Source: Eleusine coracana subsp. coracana
Lineage: Eukaryota; Streptophyta; Magnoliopsida; Poales; Poaceae
Length of the DNA stretch: 64,000 nt
Direction of reading: 5' to 3'
Assembly: GCA_032690845.1 (NCBI GenBank)
Contig: CM064428.1
Coordinates: 23,224,001-23,288,000 of the forward strand
Of the stretch, positions 55,294 through 64,000 are shown piece by piece. How positions within the stretch are numbered: the stretch's first letter is position 1; each line of letters opens with the position of its first letter. Position numbers and translations under genes: made by a program. Below the pieces are notes generated by a model. The model had not been told where the DNA came from. It saw nothing but the letters and a program-made list of their open reading frames with translations, and ran no database searches.

Positions 55294-56060
55294 TGATGAG
55301 GACATCACCATGCTGGATACGCGCATATCATGGCCTTCCCCAAGTTACAAGTCGTCACCAACTCGGTCGCCGCGTTCGTCTCGGATTCAGCTGATACCCC
55401 ATCACGGTTTTGATGATATCTCCCACATCCGATGTCCAAACAACGCATTCTTTGATGCGTTGGAAAGGGGATGACGATGCCGTTGTTTTGTTTCTGGTCC
55501 TACCTCCAGAAGGGTCGTGAGTCATAATATGTGACCATGACAAGGTGCTATGCCACCTATTTTGGGCCAACTTGGCCATGTATCGTGTCGGGCCTTAAGC
55601 CCATGTTGTGGGCGTCCCCCCTGGTCGCCCCCAACCCTAGGACGTCCCTGGTTCCTACATACACTTAGTAGCCGCCATCTTTTAGTTTTTGGTTTTGTCT
55701 AGTTCAGTTTTCCAGAGAAAAACTTGATCGAATTATTGTAACTGTGGCGACAAGTTCTTTTACAGTAATCCAGGCCCCTGTTCTTGTTCTACACCACTAT
55801 GGCAATTAGTCCTTTTGTGTTTAGAGCTTGAAACTTTTCTTGTGATTCGCTTCATCCATATTTGCAATTTCAAATTGCGTGTTTATCCTTTCTTGCTTGT
55901 GTTCTCGATTTCGCTTGCAGGAACAATCAAGTTGTGCTTGGTGTAACGGTTGCGGGGTTGGATCGTGTCTTATTCAAGCTGGGTTGTCGACGCCGAGTTC
56001 CCCAAATTCGAGTTTATCCCATTACCTCTCGGAAGATCAAGCTATACATATTGCAGCACA
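55294..56060 (+). repeat. LTR 2 of the array
   Basis: About 767 bp. The 3' end is approximate. The polypurine tract before it reads GAAGGGAGGA, one G fewer than before LTR 3. Confidence 0.82.
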
Positions 56061-56743
56061 GGTCTCTTTCTTGCAATAGTTACACCCAAGTTCGACTACA
56101 GATTGTGTCAACCTATTTGCCTTTGGTAAGAACACTTGCAAGATTGTGATACATTGCGTCTGATATTGTTTTCCACTTTTTACACCCTCTGCTGCCTGCT
56201 AGTTGATAGGGCTAATCCTTTTGTTTAGTCTTGTCTTTTGCTTCTAACCATGTCAGAGAAAGGGAAAGGAACACCTGGAGAGTCGGAGTCCCCTACAGAC
56301 TTCAATGATTGCGTGTCCAAGGTCGAGCTAACAAAGCTTCTTGCGGACCAGCGTACATTTATGGAAACAAAGTAGAGAACTAATACATATACTTTCATGC
56401 ATAAGGACAGGAATATTACTTTGCGTCCGTTATTGCCTGCTGATGTTAGAAATTGTTTTAAACTGCTTGTTGAAAATACTGAGAATAAACATGATAACAA
56501 ACTACTTTCTGATGTTAAACATAAGGCTATTCAGTTAAAGGGAGGTGCTTTTCTTGCTATGACATCTACTGTTGCTGAACTTTGTGATAATTATGATGCA
56601 CCTTGCTATACTATTCTTTGTCGTGATATATCTTCTATCGATGATCATGTATCTTGTACTTTGCATTCTTCTAGTACTAACCTTTTGCAGGAGATTGATG
56701 ATGAGATGGAGTCGAGGGCGACTCTAATTCAAGAAGGGGAGGA
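56061..56743 (+). pseudogene. Internal segment 2, same deletion
   Basis: Colinear with segment 1, with the same joins: the gag start (MSEKGKGTPGESESPTDFND), then TYTFMHKDRNITLRPLLPAD, DVKHKAIQLKGGAFLAMTST, SSTNLLQE and ESRATLIQEGEDDEDIT. The frame runs into LTR 3 because the G run here has four G. Confidence 0.82.
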
Positions 56744-57505
56744 TGATGAGGACATCACCATGCTGGATACGCGCATATCATGGCCTTCCCCAAGTTACAA
56801 GTCGTCACCAACTCGGTCGCCGCGTTCGTCTCGGATTCAGCTGACACCCCATCACGGTTTTGATGATATCTCCCACATCCGACGTCCAAACGAGGTGTTC
56901 TTCGATGCGTTGGAAAGGGGACGATGACGTCATCATTTTGGTTCTGGTCGTAGCTCCAGAAGGGTCGTGAGTCATGAAATGTGACCATGACAAGGTGCTA
57001 TGCCACCTATTTTGGGCCAAATTGGCCATGTATCGTGTCGGGCCTTAAGCCCATGTTGTGGGCGTTCCCCCTGGTCGCCCCCAACCCTAGGACGTCCCTG
57101 GTTCCTACATACACTTAGTAGCCGCCATCTTTTAGTTTTTGGTTTTGTTTAGTTCAGTTTTCCAGAGAGAAACTTGATCGAATTATTATAACTATGGCGA
57201 CAAGTTCTTTTACAGTAATCCAGGCCCCTGTTCTTGTTCTACACCACTATGGCGATTAGTCCTTTTGTGTTTAGAGCTTGAACCTTTTCTTGTGATTCGC
57301 TTCATCCATATTTGCAATTTCAGATTGTGTGTTTATCCTTTCTTGCTTGTGTTCTCGATTTCGCTTACAGGAACAATCAAGTTGTGCTTGGTATAACAGT
57401 TGCGGGGTTGGATCATGTCTGATTCAAGCCGGGTTGTCAACGCCGAGTTCCTCAAATTCGAGTTTATCGCATTACCTCTCGGAAGATCAGGCCATATCTA
57501 CATCA
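56744..57505 (+). repeat. LTR 3 of the array
   Basis: 762 bp, TGATGAGGACATCACC to TACATCA, then CAAAG. Confidence 0.88.
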
Positions 57506-57567
57506 CAAAGCCCTAACAACGTCGAGTTCCTCAAAGGCATACCTTGGTCCTTACCTTGGAAGTAGTC

Positions 57568-58665
57568 TCCCCCCTTGAGATGTGCTAGGTATTGAGGGAG
57601 AACTACTCAATTATGTACGGTACTAGATATTGAGTTTGAGTCGAATTTGCGCCCGCCTTGGTGTCATGATGGTTGATCTTGTTGACGTAGACACGCACCA
57701 AGACGTAGATGCTTATGTCAGTGAATATGTTCATTGTCACCGTAGACATGCACCATCATTGTTCTTCTTCCTGTTAGGGTAGATGTTCATCTTGATGTGA
57801 TCTTCATGTTCCATCTCCCCGAATCTTCACGTCCCTTCTCTTCATAGATTTGGCTTTTGAACCTTCATGTTCTCCTCTTCCTTTGCGTTATCAACCGCTT
57901 CATGTTCTCCTCCCTCTTTGACCTAGACGACTTGGCTTTTGGATCTTCATATTTTCTCTACCCCTTTGTCACCTATCACCAAAAACCACACAAAAACAAA
58001 ATGAAACCAAGAGGCATAAAATAATTCGCAAGAGTTAGGATAACTCCCCCTTTCACGATGCTCCTCCTTGGTTGTAGTGATGTTCCACCGTAGCTCCCCC
58101 TACACTCATGGCTCAAACAAAAGATTTTTCAAATGTGCAAGAGTTAGTCATTAGGGGGTGGGAATGTACGAGCCACTTGTCTTTGAGCCGCACGAGTTGA
58201 TTTAACCTCGGAGCTCGGTTGAACATGGCTCAATGGACATGAAGCACAAATATCACTATTTGATTGTCTAGAGAGTCATGTACTCACATTGCAAATGAGC
58301 AATTCCCCCCTAGACACATGCTTGGGAGCATGTATGGTATCACAATGCAAGGATGCATAAATGCAACGAATGCAAATGCAACAAGTATACAATGCATGAT
58401 GTGATGCTAAAGAAAAGATAGAGAACCACTACAAACCAAAGTGTCAACAACGAGTTGTTCCCTTCTCAAACTTGCTCACAACGAACCATTCTTCAAAGCC
58501 TTGGGTACACCATGAACCACCTTCCCAAACTTAACCCATGTCCATTGCTATCTCAAGAAGGTCCGAAGTCAACCTACAAAAGAAGAGAAACAAGCACAAA
58601 CAAAGACATAAACAAGAACAAACAAAACACTATACATATGTACAAAGGGCAAGCTCAAGGGTTAC
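57568..58665 (-). other. Second copia: polypurine tract and 3' untranslated region
   Basis: The minus strand at 57568-57581 reads CTCAAGGGGGAGAC, against the LTR and almost the same as in the first copia. The rest has no domain. Confidence 0.6.
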
Positions 58666-58790
58666 TCATGTGAAGTTGGAGAGGTCGAGAACATTGAGTT
58701 CTCCCCTTAGCTTGTTGAAGGTCTTCTCATCAAGTGGCTTGGTGAAGATGTGTGGGTTCCCTTCCCCAAGGATCACGGTCTCAAAGGTGC
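58666..58790 (-). pseudogene. Second copia: pol C-terminal tail, truncated
   Basis: Minus strand: IFTKPLDEKTFNKLRGELNV, LDLSNFT and stop. IFTKPLDEK is the conserved tail after copia RNase H. The coding is cut at 58790 by the gypsy LTR. Confidence 0.8.
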
Positions 58791-61700
58791 TGATAACGTA
58801 GACACTTGATAATACAACATTGGTTCAAATTTAAGTTGAATATTACATCATTAAGTGATCAAAGTGCAGCGGAATAGTACAAGTTCATAATGTTTTGAAA
58901 ACAGCAGAACCAATTAACATAGAAAAGCTACGAGCTCGACGATACAACATAGTAATGATTCATGCCCGAAGATCATCACTCTAGCAACACGCAACATCAC
59001 TGCGGTGTCAAGTCGGATTCCCAGTGGGCAGTCCAACCCTCAGGGACTTGCATGTCCCAAGCCATCACATATACAGGCAACTCTATTTCTTCATTACCTA
59101 AAAAACAACAGTGGCACAAAGCCTGAGTACTAATTACTCAACAAGTCTTACTGATCAGACACCTAGACATGCAAAGGCTCAATAGGTGGCTTGCTTGAAA
59201 GGACTCACACTAAGCAACCTATTAGTTCTATCAAGTTTTATTTGCTAATTTAAATGGGTTGAGGTAAAATGTAACTTTAGTTGCAACAATAGGATAATGA
59301 AACAATACATAAAGTAAGTACAACATAAGAGCAGCAATAATAATAATCAACAATAAGCAGTAATAACATCATAATCAATTTCCTGGTATCATGTGCGACT
59401 ACGTGATTGGCGTGGTGATCAAGCGGTACTCATTACTGCGAGGGACAACAATTGCAATCGATTTACACCAGCTGGGATAACCCGAGATACATGACACATA
59501 CGCACCGATTAAGGTCATATATGGCAACCTTTCACAAGAAAAAGCACCCACACCTCGGACCGGGTGTGGTGACGTCGAGTGGGCATGCCGTTCTGCCAAC
59601 AGTACTTCATGGTATGAACCGCCCACTCTAGCAGCAGGAGGGTCAAAGACCAACGCACCTTAACCGACCTTAATGTAAGTGACCTTTAATGCTACATCGG
59701 TTTACTAGTGCCCATAAACTAGCATGCATTCGGTACTGTTCAATACATGCATCATCCCTGCCCGGTCATAACATCAAAAGTAAATTTCTTTTATTAGTTC
59801 CCGTTCCAGTGGTCAAGTTTATTCCTTAGTAACAATAACATCTAGCGAGACTAGTAATTACTATGCATAGCATCACAGTACCGATTCTACCAAGGTTCTA
59901 AAGATAGTAGCATAGGTCATTTGGTATCATGCAAGGTGAGTTTCAAACAACTCCTATGACCTAATGCAGCAATAATCATAGACACTAGTAATATTGTAAA
60001 CTAGCAAAACTTTATTAAAAGGCGAATGCAACTCGAGGCTTGCCTGGATCAATGTTAGTGCTAGCAACTACAATTTCTTGCTCTTGAGGGTCAATGTTCT
60101 TCTAAAAGTCGTCCTCTTGCTCCCGATGGTCGTTACCTATATGACGGGATTGAATTAACGGCATTACCGAAATACCGTTTAATGCAATGATATGATGCAT
60201 ACAAGCGCATTATGTTTTAATGTCAATTAAAATTATTATTATGTTCTCGAAGCCACATGCTTCAGAGAAGTGGGGTTGTTAATTAATATTTTAGGTATAT
60301 ATAATCCTTATGCAATTAAACAAAGTAAATGAGTGATATGAGCAATTAAATTAATTAATAAAGTAAATTTATGTTTCTGGACATGTGTAATTTACTGTGT
60401 ACAGAGACTTATATGAGTGATTTTTGTGCCAAGTGGCAAGGGCAAATTATTTACAAAATAATTACTAGAATTAATTTAAGCATACCCACTAAATAAATTC
60501 CAAAGCATAAATTAATTCATATTTTACCAAACCAAAATTTGTGGTGGTAGATTAATCATGTTTTTACTATGCATGCCAAAAATCAAGATTTAATTGTATT
60601 CCCAGAATTTCTAGTAAATTAATTAGTATTTTCACAATTTAATGTATTATTAGAATTACATGTAGAGAGACAGTGATTTATCATTTTACTAAAATAGAGC
60701 ACTGAAATATGAATCCAACAAAATTTGTTTGAGCCTCAAAGGATTTGAATTCGATTTAATATGAGTTTTCCAAATTTTAGCATTTTCTGGTGATTTCCTA
60801 GGCATTTTCTGGTTAAAGGAGTGTGCCATGTAGGCGACACCTGGGCTACATATAGGCGCCATGTCGGAGCCACATCGGCTGCCAGTAGGATTGCCAGTCA
60901 GCCTGGGGGTTCAGCGACTGAGCTCGCCGTCGGCGGTTGTGGGCGGCGGAAGCTCGTCGCGATGGCAGGAAAATGGACTACTAGCCGAGGCGCTTTGGTT
61001 GGAGGGGTTCACGGGGGAGATAGCTCACCGGAGGGGTGCCGACGTCGAGAGGTGGTGGAGGAGGAGACTTCGGCTACGTCACGTTCGGGCTAGGAGGCAG
61101 CAAATCGAGCGCCGTCTTCGCCCATAGCTTCACAGTGACGTGGGGAAGAGCGGCACGAGGTCGGAGTTCATCGAGGAGGGCTGGAGAGTAGTGCTCGTCA
61201 TGGAGCGGCTCAGGATTTCTGGCGGAGCTAAGGCGGCGGCCGGGGAAAAGTTGAAATGCCGGGGATCTTGCGGAAGGAATCGAGGGGAAAGGAGTTAGGA
61301 GGATTCGGCGGGAAGTTGCGCATGATCGAGAAGATAAATGGGAAAGCGAGGCTCACCAGACACGGAGAATTTATGCGGTGCCGTCAGGGTGGTTGTCGGG
61401 AAGCAGGGCTCGGTCTTCTCTGCGATTCGAGCTGGAAGTGCGAGGAGTTGCCCAAGCGGGGGCGAGGGAGGGAGGAGGGGTCTATGCGCAGGGATTTGAG
61501 GTTCAGCTCGCGTTGGGGAAGCAGGGGAACGGCGGCACAACAAGCTCGAGCTCAGGTTTGTCAATGGCGGCAGCGCAGAGAACAGAGGGAGGAGTGATTG
61601 AGAGAGATCATAAAGAGTGAGGGATGAAGAGTGATTTTTGTCAGGCCTGCGGTGTGCCTTGATGTTGCACAGAGGGAAAGAAGCAAGTGGGGGAGAGAGA

Positions 61701-62423
61701 GCGGGAGAAACGGTAGGAATTGAAGCTGTCGCAGGCCATGGCGATGGCGTGCAGAGAAGGAGAGGGCGGCCGTTGGGCGGTCTCGCAGCAGAGCTAAAGA
61801 ATGGGACGTCACAGGGTGCAGAGGGGGAGGTCAGGGGCATAGTGCGCGCGAGGAGTCCCGAGGCGGAGTAGGCGATGGCGTGCACCGGCGGAGGAGTTCT
61901 GCGCCCGGGAAAGCTCTGCGCCAGTGGGAGGGAGAAGAAAGGAGATTTTGTGCTACGCCCCCTGATCTTTCAAGATCCTCGCAAAAAGGTCCCTGGTCAA
62001 AGATATTCCCAATTAAAATAGCTAGGGACTTCCAATTGAATTGGGATTTTGCACATAGGTCCTTTGTGAAAACTCTGTTGCTCTCGTGGGACCCATTTGG
62101 TCAGAAAATTTATAGTTATTTTATAATTAATTCCCCATTATGAAAGGTTTCTATACTTTAATTAATTATTTGGGGCATTTTCTAAATGTGGTAAAATGCT
62201 AATTAAATTTATAAAATTCTATTTTAATATTACCAATCTTATTATGAAATTATTTGACATATGTTGTATAATAAAATTTCATTTGGCTCACAAAATTGGT
62301 TGCAGGGTTTTTAATTACCTGGAATTAATTCATTAATTAAGCCCTATCATTTTATGCTATATTATTCATGACTTGTGCTCTTTCATGTTTGTTAAATAGA
62401 AGTGAGACACCTGGGGTGTCACA
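58791..62423 (-). repeat. 3' LTR of a Tekay/Del-like gypsy, about 3.6 kb
   Basis: On the minus strand it begins TGTGACACCCCAGGTGTC at 62423 after a polypurine tract, and probably ends TCTACGTTATCA at 58791, where it enters copia coding sequence. Long LTRs of 3 kb or more are usual in the Tekay/Del lineage. No coding is confirmed inside; GC-rich stretches at 60850-61950 give long frames in several registers without recognisable domains. The left target duplication would be GGTGC (58786-58790). Confidence 0.72.
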
Positions 62424-62436
62424 GCCCTCCCTCCTT
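62424..62436 (-). promoter_or_regulatory. Polypurine tract of the Tekay/Del-like element
   Basis: The minus strand reads AAGGAGGGAGGGC directly before TGTGACACC. Confidence 0.85.
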
Positions 62437-62491
62437 AAAGAAATCTCGTCCCGAGATTATGAACAAGGCAAACTAGAGGGAAGTACGGTGG

Positions 62492-62680
62492 TCAAAACAT
62501 ACCTGCGTATGACGACCAAAATTTTGGGTAATGGGTACTCAGAAATCCTTCATATTCCCAAGTGGATTCATCTTCTGAGTGATTACTCCATTGAATTTTA
62601 TAGAATTTGAGTGTTCTTTTATGGGTTGTGCGCTCTTTCTCATCGAGGATCTTTATTGATTGTTCAGAGTATGTAATCAC
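62492..62680 (-). pseudogene. Integrase C-terminal chromodomain, truncated
   Basis: Minus strand: SIKILDEKERTTHKRTLKFY, KIQWSNHSEDESTWEYEGFL, STHYPKF, then a stop at 62492-62494. The aromatic and acidic pattern (IQWSNH, then WE) is a chromodomain at the integrase C-terminus of chromoviruses, which directs insertion to marked chromatin. Upstream coding is cut at 62680 by the next insertion. Confidence 0.88.
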
Positions 62681-63443
62681 TGATGTAAATATGGCCCGAT
62701 CTTCCAAGAGGTAAGGGGATAAACTCGAATTTGGGGAACTCGGCGTCGACGACCCGGCTTGAATCAGACACGATCCAACCCCGCAACCGTTACACCAAGC
62801 ACAACTTGATTGTTCCAGCAAGCGAAATCGAGAACACAAGCAAGAGAGGATAAACACGCAATCTGAAATTGCAAATATGGATGAAGCAAATCACAAGAAA
62901 AGGTTCAAGCTCTAAACATAAAAGGACTAATTGCCACAGTGGTGTAGAACAAGAACAGGGGCCCTGGATTACTGTAAAAGGACTTGTCGCCACAGTTACA
63001 ATAATTCGATCAAGTTTCTCTCTGGAAAACTGAACTAAACAAAACCCGAAACTAAAAGATGGTGGCTACTGAGTTTATGTAGGAAACAGGGACGTCCTAG
63101 GGTTGGGGGCGACCAGGGGGAGCACCCACAACATGGGCTTAAGGCCCGACACGGTACATGGCCAAGTTGGCCCAATATAGGTGGCACAGCACCTTGTCAT
63201 GGTCACATTTCATGACTCACGACCCTTCTGGAGCTACGACCAGAACCAAAATGACGACGTCATCGTCCCCTTTCCAACGCATCAAAGAACACCTCGTTTG
63301 GACGTCGGATGTGGGAGATATCATCAAAACCGTGAAGGGGTGTCGGCTGAATCCAAGACGAACACGACGACCGAGTTGGTGACGACTTGTAACTTGGGGA
63401 AGGTCATGATATGCGCGTATCCAGCATGGTGATGTCCTCATCA
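62681..63443 (-). repeat. 3' LTR of the minus-strand CRM-like copy
   Basis: Reverse of the 53788-type LTR: TGATGTAAATATGGCC at its left, CCTCATCA at its right. Confidence 0.88.
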
Positions 63444-64000
63444 TCCTCCCCTTCTTGAATTGGATTCGCTCTCGACTCTATCTCAGCATCAATCTCCTGC
63501 AAAAGGTTAGTACTAGCAGAATGTAAAGTACAAGATACATGATCATCGATAGAAGATATATCACGACAAAGCATAGTATAGCAAGGTGCATCATGATTAT
63601 CACAAAGATCAGTAACAGTAGATGTTATAGCAAGAAAAGCACCTCCCTTTAACTGAATAGCCTTATGTTTAACATCAGAAAGTTGTTTGTTATGATGTTT
63701 ATTCTCAGTATTTTCAGCAAGCAGTTTAAAATGATTTCTAATATCAGCAGGCAATAACGAACGCAAAGTAATATTCCTGTCCTTATGCACGAATGTATAT
63801 GTATTAGTTCTACCATGGTGGGCAGCATCCATATCATATTCCCATGGACGGCCTAATAAAAGCGAACATGCTTGCATAGGTACAACATGAAAATCAGCAG
63901 AGTCTTGATAAGAACCTACTGAAAAGTGTATGTGTGCTGATCGAGTTACCTGTGCCGTACCACTATTGTTGAACCATTTGATGTGGTAGGGCTGATGTAG
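63444..64000 (-). pseudogene. Protease end joined to the 3' terminus, pol deleted
   Basis: Minus strand: VVPMQACSLLLGRPWEYDMD, AAHHGRTNTYTFVHKDRNIT, DVKHKAIQLKGGAFLAITST, TLHSASTNLLQE, then ESRANPIQEGEDDEDIT into the LTR. The 3' join is the same as in the tandem array. The protease end is kept here, unlike in the array. Confidence 0.82.

Larger units (their letters stand above)
53788..57505 (+). mobile_element. Tandem array of a pol-less CRM-like gypsy element (LTR-internal-LTR-internal-LTR)
   Basis: Three LTRs start TGATGAGGACATCACC at 53788, 55294 and 56744. Two internal segments lie between them. One target duplication, CAAAG, flanks the whole array (53783-53787 and 57506-57510), so the array counts as a single insertion later changed by LTR recombination. 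LTR start and end words match the autonomous-type element at 1-7190 in style. Confidence 0.88.
52222..57567 (-). repeat. 3' LTR of a second copia element, split by a tandem gypsy array
   Basis: Opens TGACCGAGAGGGGGGCGGG, similar in style to the first copia LTR, and ends just before the polypurine tract at 57568. Removing the array (53788-57505 plus one CAAAG) leaves about 1.6 kb. It carries a cluster of GACCGGAC-type palindromes. The opposite LTR is not in the window. Confidence 0.7.
62681..64000 (-). mobile_element. Second pol-less CRM-like gypsy copy, minus strand, runs off the window
   Basis: 3' LTR 62681-63443 (763 bp), then internal sequence to the window end. The left target duplication is ATCAC (62676-62680). 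Same family as the array at 53788 but more complete toward protease. Confidence 0.85.

Noticed and set aside
58040..58100. AACTCCCCCTTTCAC and AGCTCCCCCTACAC as the polypurine tract of the second copia
   Set aside because: Similar purine tracts, but the copy at 57568 abuts LTR-like sequence and matches the first copia tract best; the others are internal.
60850..61950. Overlapping long GC-rich frames as genes
   Set aside because: Frames on both strands overlap without any known domain, in the interior of an LTR; composition explains them.

Overview
The window is plant nuclear DNA, most likely from a grass (Poaceae). Nearly all of it is a nest of transposable elements. The grass signals are Ty3/gypsy and Ty1/copia families with long LTRs, a CACTA transposon with TNP2, DUF4218 and DUF4216 segments, a Tat-type gypsy element with an antisense Transposase_28-like ORF, small TIR elements, GC-rich gene fragments and plant-type GT-AG introns. 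I see no tRNA, rRNA, bacterial operon or CRISPR array. Host-type genes are few, and most are fragments or broken.

Layout. (1) 1-7190: a + strand Ty3/gypsy chromovirus with CRM-like traits, its 5' LTR cut by the window edge, gag and pol broken. (2) 7191-14801: a minus-strand Tat-type gypsy remnant with gag joined to integrase by a large deletion, followed by a + strand multi-exon antisense ORF. (3) 14802-about 50.6 kb: a CACTA element on the minus strand. Its 3' terminus and subterminal repeats lie at 14802-15280 and its transposase segments run from 50573 down to 33996. It carries or surrounds a DUF295 pseudogene, an unknown spliced gene, an XS-type zinc-finger-like fragment, a 3'-5' exonuclease fragment and a GRF-type zinc-finger gene. 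It has been split by a 10.6 kb SIRE-like copia element (16943-27577, TSD AACAG), two or three small TIR elements, a 10.5 kb non-autonomous Athila-like element (34662-45153, TSD ATAAT) and a 2.3 kb solo-LTR-like insertion (46560-48862, TSD ATGAC). The last two interrupt the transposase reading frame exactly. (4) 52222-58790: the 3' LTR, 3' UTR and pol tail of a second minus-strand copia, whose LTR holds a three-LTR tandem array of a pol-less CRM-like element (53788-57505, TSD CAAAG). (5) 58791-62680: the 3' LTR and chromodomain of a minus-strand Tekay/Del-like gypsy. (6) 62681-64000: another pol-less CRM-like copy, minus strand, running off the window.

The most unusual signal is regulatory-looking rather than coding. 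The Athila-like element holds 28 copies of one 16-bp palindrome (TGCGCCGATCGGCGCA and decayed forms). All but two are arranged as pairs 19-21 bp apart, in both LTRs, in coding and in non-coding DNA, with unrelated flanks. The two copia families have different palindromes (ACGGAAGTTCCGT type and GACCGGACNGTCCGGTC type), again in their LTRs and again mostly about 21 bp apart, close to two helical turns. Three families with unrelated palindromes but one spacing rule suggest phased sites for dimeric DNA-binding factors. I know of no named system that matches this, but I could not search the literature or databases.
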